Shown here piece by piece: positions 24,876-32,208 of a DNA stretch of 38,132 bases. Location of the stretch: assembly GCA_958369755.1 (NCBI GenBank), contig CATXJC010000017.1:1-38132 (forward strand), read 5' to 3'. Made by a program: the position numbers and the translations under genes. This DNA is from an uncultured Prevotella sp. (GTDB lineage: Bacteria; Bacteroidota; Bacteroidia; Bacteroidales; Bacteroidaceae). Positions within the stretch are counted from its first letter, which is position 1, and the number at the start of each line of letters is the position of its first letter. Under the pieces are notes generated by a model. That model searched no databases and was not told the origin of the DNA. It saw only the letters and a list, made by a program, of their open reading frames with translations.

Positions 24876-27800
24876 TTATTTATGAATAAATTTTAAACTA
24901 CCATCTTTTTGTTTTTCCATTGCTTGTCCACACTTAGAACAAACATAACTACCATCATTTCGTATTTCCATTTTCTTTCCACACTTATAACAATAAAATT
25001 CATTCTTTTCCCAATGACCTAAATTATGTTGCACAAAATAATATAATCTAGGAGAGATTTCGCCACCTGTCATTTTTAAATTCGCTATTCGTTTACGGAA
25101 ATTAGCAGTGGAACAACAAGCACCACACTCGGAACATATATATTGACTATTTGGGCACATTTTTGAATCTCGGCTATCAATCGTAGCATTACATTTGGGT
25201 TTATTAAAACAATGATTAAGATACACTATCTTACCACATTCAACACATTGTTCATTTATACACGCAAATTGATTAACAGCACGCGTAGTAAAGATAGTTA
25301 TACCTGAAGTAGGCTTCATAAGATTTCCACATTCTCGACATTTTAAATGCTCATAAAATTTTCTAAAATACCTCAAATAGGATGACAAAATTATATAATG
25401 CCCAAATCTTGTAGTTTTACCTGATTTATTTGTATAATTTACAGGAATTTGCAGGATACGCATGAAATCTAGTATTGTATAATGTTCCCATTCGCTATCA
25501 AGCATATATCTTATAGGTGTACGGAAACAAGTCTTGTTTCCACACCAATAAAAAGAGATTCCCGTTGTTCCATCTACTTTGTCAGCCATGCGACATTCAC
25601 AAAAGACATCGGCTTCATCTTCCTTTTTCTCAAAATTCAAGTAATTTCCAATGCTAGTTCCTAAGCTATTAATCTTAAAATTAAAAGTTCTAGCTATAGC
25701 AAACAAATCTAATTCAAATTTCTTATTAAAATAGTATGAGATTTCCTGTGGAAGTATCTCAACACGGTAATCTTTACTTGTGAAAGTTATATTAACAAGT
25801 TCTTTGATTTGATTAAAATATTTATTATTGAATTTTGTAATAGAATTATTTTGATCTATCATTTTTGTAGGCACAAGCATTCTTATCTCCCCGTTTTGCT
25901 CCTTATAAATGATGCCATTAACATATCTAGACAATTTCCAGCTTGAAGTCGTTGGGGTTGCTTCCCATCGTCCATAACATTCTGTCACGAGTTGCCTTAT
26001 ACCGATCCATTCTGCATGATCTTCTCGGTCATTAAGCAATTGAAGCATAATTTTATTGTCCAAAGTGCTTTTTGGATCTTTTTCACGTTGTTTTAAATAG
26101 GCAAAAGTAATCTCCAATGGCAAACATAAGCGTTTTTCTCCATTTGTGATTAAGTTATATAATTTTTCTGCGTTATATTTAATCTTACCTTGTGAAATTA
26201 ATTGAAATATTTTTTTCACGCTCTTGATTTGAAGATATGGTGGTAAAGATGAAAATATATTGGAAAGAGCCGCCATAGAAGTCGCAGTTTGAAAATAAAC
26301 TGCCCATATAATGGCTGAAAGATAAGACTTAGATGAAGGAATTTTATCTTTAAATTCATTCAATTGTGAGTTGAAATGAGTTTCCCATTTTTTTAAAGTC
26401 TGATAATCACTTTCATTTGGCTTATTATAGCTCAAAAGTTCAGCAAGTAATACTGCTAAAGAAATGTTTGACTCTGATAAATCCATAGCTAAAAGCCTAT
26501 TGGAAATCATATGAAAAAAGTCAACAGAAGTTGTTTTCAATATATTTTCATAAACTTTATTTTGTAATACAGGCTTGTTATACCATCTATTATTTTCAAC
26601 GTAAACACTACTCAAGGAAATTGAGTTGATGATTGTATCAATAACTGATTCTGGTAAGTCATCAATTACTCCATTATCAAACAGAGCAACCTGGTCATCA
26701 AATTTTCTAGACTTTACATAACTATTCCATAAAGGACATTCACTATTAGCAGGAATAAGCTCTTTCAAAGAATTCAAGAATGCACAATTCTCCCTTTCAG
26801 GTAGTCTTGATAAATTTGATATATTTTTATCATCAAGAGGAGTACCATCAAAGAAATGCGATAAAGGAATCTTTTCTATAAGTTCAAAACTTTTACCTAT
26901 TACAATTTCAGCAAAGCGAATATCATTATCAAATAATTTTGTTGGTGATTTGACAAATTCACGTATTTGATTATAATTCCATGTAACTATTTGTTGTTTC
27001 GCCAGCAATAATGCGTCATCTATAGATAACCATTGATGATACTTATCTGAAAATAAAGATAACACCTCTATAGAGTTTGTTTCTTTTAAAATTGAAACAA
27101 GGTATTGTTTTATGGAAAAGCACTCTTCTTGCTTAAAAATCGAAGTTAATGACTCATATAAAGAAAAGAAATTTGTTTTTAAATATGAAACAGAACCTAA
27201 ATTTTTACGAAGTAATTCCGAAAGAAAATCTTTGTTTAACGGATATAATCTTTGGATATATGATGATAGAAAATCATAATTATATGGCAAAAATTGCTTT
27301 ATAACATATGCTGCATCAAAATAGGATTTCTCATCAATATATCTATCAAGAAGTACAATTATTCTTCCTTTTATCGCTTTTTTATATTCCCCTTGCAATT
27401 CTTCATTAGACAAAGTACTTAAATAGTTAAATAAAGCATCTCTGGAATATTGATTGGATGGGTTAGCTATAAAATCATTAATTTTTTGCTTAAAACGATT
27501 TACCTTATTTGAAGCTATACATTCTTCTATTTCTTTGTCATATGATTTTGAGGTCAAATTAAGGTATGACTGCAATTCATGTATTACTTTCAGTTTCTCA
27601 CGATATAAAGTTCCAAAAACGACAAAATTACTTCGATTATTAGTAGGAGAAAAATCTGATTTCTCCAAATCAGAGCGTTTTGATAATTCCCCTAATAGAT
27701 TTATAATCCGTCCATCTGCAAATTTTTCAATTACTTGCTTTGCTAAATCAAGACATGCTGAAGGTATGAAATCAAAATTATCCATTAACAATTGTACATC

Positions 27801-28748
27801 TGCCAACGTTCTCTTTTCATTGAAGAATTCATTAATCCATAGATTTATCAAATTTTCATCATCAAAGTATTTAACAATGGAAGGATAATTATGTATAATT
27901 GCTAACCTTTCTTCGTCTGTAAGAGCAAAGAGGAAATTTTTCCATATACTTTTTGATTCTGTATGGAATTGCCGATCAAATACATATTTATCTTTAGAAC
28001 AAGAATCTTGCGGATAATGCCTAATATAGAACTGAAAATGCTTTAGTGTAGTTTCAGGTGAACGTTTACTATCATTTTCAATAATGGATTGAACCCTTTT
28101 CGCAAAAAAGTTTACGGGGATGAAATAATGAGTGAACAGGTTGATTTTTTTACCATCATTACACTCAAAACACTCATGTTCACCATAATACGACAAAGCT
28201 AGATTTATATCTTCATCTGATTGCGTAATAAGTCTTACATTGATTGCTTTATTTTTACCTTTACCCAGCATTTTAATTTGGAAGACAACTATACTTTCTT
28301 CCGCTTTGGCATATTCATCAACAAAACTATAAGAATTTACATAAAAATCTTGATTATACTTGGTAGTTGGCATATTGCAATTGTTTGAAGCAATAAACCC
28401 AAAATCTTTATTTCTATCAAAGAATTTTACAGCTCCTATATAATATCTAGACTCTTTAAACTTATTATCTTTTTTAAGAACATCCTTGAATTTTGATAAA
28501 TCATTTCGTTTCTTTTCTCTATCGGAAATTAGTTCAGAACATCCTTTCGTGTCAGAAGATATATTATGTTCTATACCTTGACCACAGAATAGAGTATGAT
28601 CAATAGCTTTCAATTCTGTTGAAGTAAGGCAATAGGTTAAATCATCCGGTAAACAAATTCCTTTAGTCTTAGCATACTGCTGCAACTCTTCTAAACTACC
28701 GCCTTTTAATTCTAATATTCTTTTTATAGATATTTTATTTGATATCAT
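24876..28748 (-). CDS. 1290-aa protein with cold-shock domain and zinc-ribbon C-terminus, unrecognised
   Basis: I do not recognise this family as a whole. Residues 1-50 look like a small IF2N/SAP-like helical module (ISIKRILELKGGSLEELQQY...LTSTELKAID). Residues about 102-175 are a cold-shock domain: GAVKFFDRNKDFGFIA carries an RNP1-like motif, and QDFYVNSYSF is RNP2-like. About 180-1040 is a long, mostly helical repeat-like region without recognisable catalytic motifs. The C-terminus (1050-1275) has about 20 Cys, many in CxxC pairs, including CRECG, CVECG, CSECG and a final ribbon CYKCGKKM...CSKCGQAM, so several zinc sites are likely. The gene is AT-rich with codon use unlike its neighbours. 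It follows the UpxY-like gene by 29 bp on the same strand. RNA binding is the most likely property; the process is unknown. Confidence 0.9.
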   Translation of the reverse strand: MISNKISIKRILELKGGSLEELQQYAKTKGICLPDDLTYCLTSTELKAIDHTLFCGQGIEHNISSDTKGCSELISDREKKRNDLSKFKDVLKKDNKFKESRYYIGAVKFFDRNKDFGFIASNNCNMPTTKYNQDFYVNSYSFVDEYAKAEESIVVFQIKMLGKGKNKAINVRLITQSDEDINLALSYYGEHECFECNDGKKINLFTHYFIPVNFFAKRVQSIIENDSKRSPETTLKHFQFYIRHYPQDSCSKDKYVFDRQFHTESKSIWKNFLFALTDEERLAIIHNYPSIVKYFDDENLINLWINEFFNEKRTLADVQLLMDNFDFIPSACLDLAKQVIEKFADGRIINLLGELSKRSDLEKSDFSPTNNRSNFVVFGTLYREKLKVIHELQSYLNLTSKSYDKEIEECIASNKVNRFKQKINDFIANPSNQYSRDALFNYLSTLSNEELQGEYKKAIKGRIIVLLDRYIDEKSYFDAAYVIKQFLPYNYDFLSSYIQRLYPLNKDFLSELLRKNLGSVSYLKTNFFSLYESLTSIFKQEECFSIKQYLVSILKETNSIEVLSLFSDKYHQWLSIDDALLLAKQQIVTWNYNQIREFVKSPTKLFDNDIRFAEIVIGKSFELIEKIPLSHFFDGTPLDDKNISNLSRLPERENCAFLNSLKELIPANSECPLWNSYVKSRKFDDQVALFDNGVIDDLPESVIDTIINSISLSSVYVENNRWYNKPVLQNKVYENILKTTSVDFFHMISNRLLAMDLSESNISLAVLLAELLSYNKPNESDYQTLKKWETHFNSQLNEFKDKIPSSKSYLSAIIWAVYFQTATSMAALSNIFSSLPPYLQIKSVKKIFQLISQGKIKYNAEKLYNLITNGEKRLCLPLEITFAYLKQREKDPKSTLDNKIMLQLLNDREDHAEWIGIRQLVTECYGRWEATPTTSSWKLSRYVNGIIYKEQNGEIRMLVPTKMIDQNNSITKFNNKYFNQIKELVNITFTSKDYRVEILPQEISYYFNKKFELDLFAIARTFNFKINSLGTSIGNYLNFEKKEDEADVFCECRMADKVDGTTGISFYWCGNKTCFRTPIRYMLDSEWEHYTILDFMRILQIPVNYTNKSGKTTRFGHYIILSSYLRYFRKFYEHLKCRECGNLMKPTSGITIFTTRAVNQFACINEQCVECGKIVYLNHCFNKPKCNATIDSRDSKMCPNSQYICSECGACCSTANFRKRIANLKMTGGEISPRLYYFVQHNLGHWEKNEFYCYKCGKKMEIRNDGSYVCSKCGQAMEKQKDGSLKFIHK

Positions 28749-28777
28749 AAGTATTTTCCAATTTAACTACTTTATTC

Positions 28778-29512
28778 TTATTTAGTTTGTCCCCCTGCCA
28801 ATTTCATGGCTTTTTGTGGTATATATGCTGTAGCCACAAAGCAACCATCAAACAATTCTACCACAACCCTTTGTTGACCAGCAACTCTTGCTACTCTTCC
28901 ATGTATATTCTTGAACTCACCCTGTGTTATTATAACTTCATCTCCTAACTTATACTTTACGTTTTCAGAAGCAATTGCTAGAATATGAGAATTATGGATG
29001 GAAGTCAAATGGATGAAATTACTCATCGCTGATTCTGTTATAACAAGAGGTGGATTTTTAGTCGAGTCATCTTCACAGTGAACAGTATGGTCATAATAGA
29101 TACTAAGTAATGGCCTTTTTTCTGAATCCTTGATAACTTTGTCTTGTAAAAGAGAAACGAGTTCTTCTATTGTTACATGAACAAAAATTAATGAAGGGAA
29201 AAAAGGGATAGCTATAATCTCCTGCTTATCTCGTTTTTTATTTTTTTTGTATTGAAATGGAACATAGCATTCAAGTTCTTTAGCTTCAATAAAAGCTTTA
29301 GCCTTTTTAATACGCCCATACGATACTCTGAGCACAAACCAATGTTTGTCTTCAGAAAGGGCATTTCCTACCGACACCCCATTTCTCACATTTGAAATGG
29401 AGGGCGTACAAGAGGTAAGTCTAGTACTTGGACACGATGAGCCTGTGTCATAAGGTTGCTCATTATACAATGAAGCGCCAGCAATTGTATGCCGGTTGGT
29501 ATTATCTTCCAA
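28778..29512 (-). CDS. UpxY-family NusG-like transcription antiterminator
   Basis: UpxY proteins are NusG paralogues that bind RNA polymerase and promote elongation of their own long operon, usually a capsule locus. The NGN domain spans about 57-165 (HWFVLRVSYGRIKKAKAFIE...CYVPF, then PFFPSLIFVHV). The family motif NFIHLTSIHNSHI follows, and the KOW domain is about 186-235 (YKLGDEVIITQGEF...GRVARVAGQQRVVVEL...ATAYIP). The 56-residue Ser/Thr-rich N-terminal extension is longer than usual, but the ATG at 29512 fits the promoter at 29578-29585. Unusually, the only gene behind it is the cold-shock/zinc-ribbon protein, not polysaccharide genes. Confidence 0.92.
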   Translation of the reverse strand: MEDNTNRHTIAGASLYNEQPYDTGSSCPSTRLTSCTPSISNVRNGVSVGNALSEDKHWFVLRVSYGRIKKAKAFIEAKELECYVPFQYKKNKKRDKQEIIAIPFFPSLIFVHVTIEELVSLLQDKVIKDSEKRPLLSIYYDHTVHCEDDSTKNPPLVITESAMSNFIHLTSIHNSHILAIASENVKYKLGDEVIITQGEFKNIHGRVARVAGQQRVVVELFDGCFVATAYIPQKAMKLAGGQTK

Positions 29513-29577
29513 TGTTAAAACCAGAATTAGATTAAACCAATAGACTTTTCTCTTAGAGAATTGTCAATAATTGACCG

Positions 29578-29606
29578 CAAAGATAAAGAAACTTTGTTGA
29601 TTTAAC
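29578..29606 (-). promoter_or_regulatory. Promoter of the UpxY/cold-shock operon
   Basis: The minus strand reads TATCTTTG at 29585-29578, with a TTCG -33-like element about 20 bp upstream. The leader of about 60 nt contains the palindrome TTCTCTAAGAGAA (about 29548-29560), a candidate stem for antiterminator recruitment. Confidence 0.65.
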
Positions 29607-29672
29607 GAATTAAACATGGATTTTCTTTGTATATGAAGTTGATTTTAACGTTTGATAGCAACTAACTATAAA

Positions 29673-29739
29673 AAATCAATAACTTGACCAACTTTAAGAG
29701 TTAAGTTTATTTATATTTCTTATTATAGGTTATTGATTT
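29673..29739. repeat. 11-bp inverted repeat upstream of the UpxY promoter
   Basis: AAATCAATAAC (29673-29683) is mirrored exactly by GTTATTGATTT (29729-29739), with about 45 bp between. It lies roughly 90-155 bp upstream of the -7 element. It could be an operator, an invertible segment or a remnant. Confidence 0.5.
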
Positions 29740-29802
29740 ACAGGCAAGTAAAAAATAATTTAACGCAGTTTTATGATAAAAAACACGTTGATTATTTTGA
29801 AG

Positions 29803-29889
29803 TTACAAGTATCCAGCGTATTTTCGCAATAAGACAGAAGGTATTTGACTGTAAGAATGAGAAAGCTCAGGGAATTTTCGTTGTATCAT
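29803..29889 (-). CDS. Possible 28-aa ORF after the retropepsin remnant
   Basis: The ATG follows the TAA of the remnant by one base. It encodes MIQRKFPELSHSYSQIPSVL and eight more residues, then TAA. The tight coupling suggests it once belonged to the same unit. It is too short to identify and may be meaningless. Confidence 0.2.
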   Translation of the reverse strand: MIQRKFPELSHSYSQIPSVLLRKYAGYL

Positions 29890-29890
29890 T

Positions 29891-30213
29891 TTAAAACTCG
29901 ATATGCTCACTAGAAGGATAGCGAAAAGCAAACCAAGTTTGATCATCTTTGTTTGTAATAACAAAATCACCTAAAATTATAATGTCCATCCCTATGATAA
30001 CATCATAATCCCCGATGTCACCAGACATGGATGCCTCTTACTAATCTTTTGCATATCTACTGAGATTATAAAAGTCTAGCAAGGACGTACAGAAACTACC
30101 TTTGCCACATGTCCCTCAGGAATTCCTGGTACTACTATCGAATAGCTAACAGGATATTTCTTTTCAAACTCCTCAATAGGAAGAACGAATACTTTTAATT
30201 TCTTTTTCTTCAT
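29891..30213 (-). pseudogene. Broken retropepsin-like aspartic protease gene
   Basis: Two 45-codon pieces are in different frames. The first (30213-30076) reads MKKKKLKVFVLPIEEFEKKY...VVPGIPEGHVAKVVSVRPC then stop. The second (30028-29891) reads MSGDIGDYDVIIGMDIIILG, DFVITN, WFAFRYPSSEHIEF then stop. The second part closely resembles the C-terminus of bacterial retropepsin-like proteases (YDVxIGMDII..GDF.ITN..). The expected central segment with the DTGA active site is missing and stops fill the junction. A Shine-Dalgarno-like AAAGGAG lies 8 nt before the first ATG, rare here, consistent with acquired DNA. Confidence 0.65.
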
Positions 30214-30333
30214 AATAAACTCCTTTCTTGTTTACTTATATCTTATTTTAATAATTATTTTGTGCAAAAATACACAGAAGTTGTCAAATAACCAAATATT
30301 TTCGGGCAAATCTACAAAAAGGTTATTATTTCC

Positions 30334-30364
30334 TTTGATTTTCAGCGGATTATTCGTATTTTTG
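30334..30364 (+). promoter_or_regulatory. Near-consensus promoter with no clear gene behind it
   Basis: TTTG (30334-30337), a 19-bp spacer and TATTTTTG (30357-30364) match the Bacteroidota consensus. The only ATG ORF soon after is 30 codons (30391-30483, MPESPSPIFPATPSK...). A longer start-less open frame ends near 30570 (RNKYIISIADNVVFGALDPT...). The transcript would run into the 22-bp repeat array. Confidence 0.6.
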
Positions 30365-30600
30365 CATCGTTATAGATATAAATTCTTTATATGCCAGAAT
30401 CTCCCTCTCCCATCTTCCCCGCAACTCCAAGCAAAGTGCTTTGGCTAGGAACAAATACATCATCAGCATCGCTGACAACGTAGTATTTGGAGCTTTAGAC
30501 CCAACCAGTTCACTCGCTAACCTGGTGGAGGAACAGAAACTACTTGGAATAGAAATACACGCAAGCGTATGATATCAAAGGATAATGCGTAAGATACAAT

Positions 30601-30776
30601 CGCAGAAGACGGAAGAAGTTGTCGGAAAAGACAGATGAAGTTGGCGGAAAAGATAGTATAGATTATCGGAGAAGTTAACTCCGTAGGCCGCACAACAGCT
30701 GTTGTGCGCTTGCATAACAGCTGATATGCGCTCGCACAACACCTGTTGTGCATGCGCAGACCAGCTGATGGGCGCC
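30601..30776. repeat. Eight 22-bp periods, two sequence subtypes
   Basis: Units begin at 30601, 30623, 30645, 30667, 30689, 30711, 30733 and 30755. The first four are purine-rich (CGGAAAAGACAGATGAAGTT type). The last four are hairpin units centred on CAGCTG or CACCTG (GCACAACAGCTGTTGTGC, GCATAACAGCTGATATGC, GCACAACACCTGTTGTGC, GCAGACCAGCTGATGGGC). Most start with CG. There are no spacers, so it is not CRISPR. From 30777 to 30875 I see nothing else. Confidence 0.75.
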
Positions 30777-30875
30777 TATAGCAAACCAACATTACTCGCT
30801 GATGTTTTTATCAATCATTTTGCCACAAAAAACACAGTCCTATTTGTTATCTTACCGGAACAACCCTATGTCAAA

Positions 30876-30912
30876 GAAAAAAAAGGGATGCCACACCAGG
30901 TGACATCCCCCT
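30876..30912 (-). terminator. Terminator of the gyrA-TPR transcript
   Basis: On the minus strand GGGGATGTCACC-TGG-TGTGGCATCCC forms an imperfect hairpin and a run of eight T follows. It ends minus-strand transcription 34 bp after the TPR gene. Confidence 0.85.
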
Positions 30913-30945
30913 ATGAGAATCAAATACTTATTTGAAGCTTAAACT

Positions 30946-32154
30946 TTACTTGCTCTCAGCCTCAGCCTGCTTGGTTTCTGCAGCGTTAGGACCATAGTAG
31001 CCATAGTAAGCCTGGTAACGGGTGTAACCCCAGTTAGCCTGAGCCTTCTCTGGATCGAGCTGCTTAGCCTTGTCGAGAACCTTGATAGCCTCCTGGTAAA
31101 CAACCTTGCGGCCGTTAGGATCCTGCAAGTTACCAGCCTTGCTGTTGTAGCAAGCACCCAGATAAGTAAGAACAACTACGTTATCCTCCTTTGCAGCAAG
31201 AGCCTGCTTCAAACACTTGATAGCGTTGTCTGCATCGTTCTTCTGGATATACATCATACCCTTGTTGGCAAGAGCTACAAAGTTGTTAGGGTTCTTTGCA
31301 ATAGCTGCGTCCAAAAGTTCAGTCTGCTCCTTCTCCATCTTCAATGAAGAGTACATAGAGTTCAAACCATCGAGAACAACCTCATTGGTCTCGTCCTTTG
31401 CAAAGATATCCTTGAGCTTGTTAACATAGGCAAGAGAATCCTCGTGAGTCTTCAAGCCGTCCTTCATTACATAGAGCTTGAGGTTGAGGGCATCCTTAGC
31501 CTCCTTCTCACTCTTCATGGCGATGTCGCAATACTTCTCGCAACGGGCAGCATCCTTAGCCTGGTATGCATAACGGGCTGCAAAGAGAGCAACCTGACCG
31601 ATATAGTCCTTCTCGCTATCCTTCTGCTTCTGGTCTACAGAAGCGAAGAGAGGCTCATTGTCTGTATCGAGGAATGCACCCCAATACTTCAATACCTCAT
31701 CAGCCTTACTGTTCTGAGCTGCTGTCTGACCCGCATTAACGAGCTGAACACGAGCACCCCATACACGGCTAGCGTTGTTGTTAAACTTAGGAGCAACCTT
31801 ACCCTTAGCATTAGGAAGCTGGTCGTACTTGTAGCACTCAATAGCATTGATCAATGCATTGTAAGCGCCCTCAGACATAGCAACCTCGTCAACCGGGTCG
31901 TTCTTCTTCATGATCTGATTGGTCTGCTGGATGCTCTGCTGGTCGTTGAACTGCTTCATAGCGAGATCAACGAGCTTGTTGTAAGCCTTGGCCTTCTCTG
32001 CATCGTTAGCCATCTGACCCAAATTCTGCTTAACCAAAGCCTCAGCCTCGGCATAAGACTTAGCCTTCATGACAGCCTTGAGAGCGTCACTGTCGCCTGC
32101 GAATGCTGATGTGGCACCTAGTACCATCATTGCAGCTACTAAAAACTTTTTCAT
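30946..32154 (-). CDS. Exported tetratricopeptide-repeat protein
   Basis: This 402-aa protein has a signal peptide (MKKFLVAAMMVLGATSAFA, cleavage about 19/20) and is therefore periplasmic or outer-membrane associated. Helical TPR-like repeats are seen throughout. The clearest are AAIAKNPNNFVALANKGMMY, DADNAIKCLKQALAAKEDN and EAIKVLDKAKQLDPEKAQAN. The C-terminus is Tyr-rich then Ala/Glu-rich. TPR repeats bind protein partners; the partner is unknown. It follows gyrA by 54 bp and is probably in its transcript. Codon use is strongly biased, suggesting high expression. Confidence 0.88.
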   Translation of the reverse strand: MKKFLVAAMMVLGATSAFAGDSDALKAVMKAKSYAEAEALVKQNLGQMANDAEKAKAYNKLVDLAMKQFNDQQSIQQTNQIMKKNDPVDEVAMSEGAYNALINAIECYKYDQLPNAKGKVAPKFNNNASRVWGARVQLVNAGQTAAQNSKADEVLKYWGAFLDTDNEPLFASVDQKQKDSEKDYIGQVALFAARYAYQAKDAARCEKYCDIAMKSEKEAKDALNLKLYVMKDGLKTHEDSLAYVNKLKDIFAKDETNEVVLDGLNSMYSSLKMEKEQTELLDAAIAKNPNNFVALANKGMMYIQKNDADNAIKCLKQALAAKEDNVVVLTYLGACYNSKAGNLQDPNGRKVVYQEAIKVLDKAKQLDPEKAQANWGYTRYQAYYGYYGPNAAETKQAEAESK

Positions 32155-32208
32155 TTTTCTTAATGAGTTTAAAAGTTGTTGTTATTTATTTTTTACGCGT
32201 CTTTTCTT

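Noticed and set aside
29513..29780. Invertible capsule-type promoter upstream of UpxY.
   Set aside because: The only clear inverted repeat does not enclose the promoter and no recombinase gene is nearby; kept only as a low-interest possibility.
30601..30776. CRISPR-like periodic repeat.
   Set aside because: The 22-bp units are contiguous with no unique spacers, the units diverge, and no cas genes are present.
30517..30935. ORFs on both strands across the 22-bp array.
   Set aside because: Frames change every 22 bp unit, the products are Cys/Ala-rich nonsense, and neither has a promoter.
23400..30940. Integrated element with att sites or an insertion sequence.
   Set aside because: No integrase, transposase or flanking direct repeats were found, and the island is not bounded by a tRNA gene.
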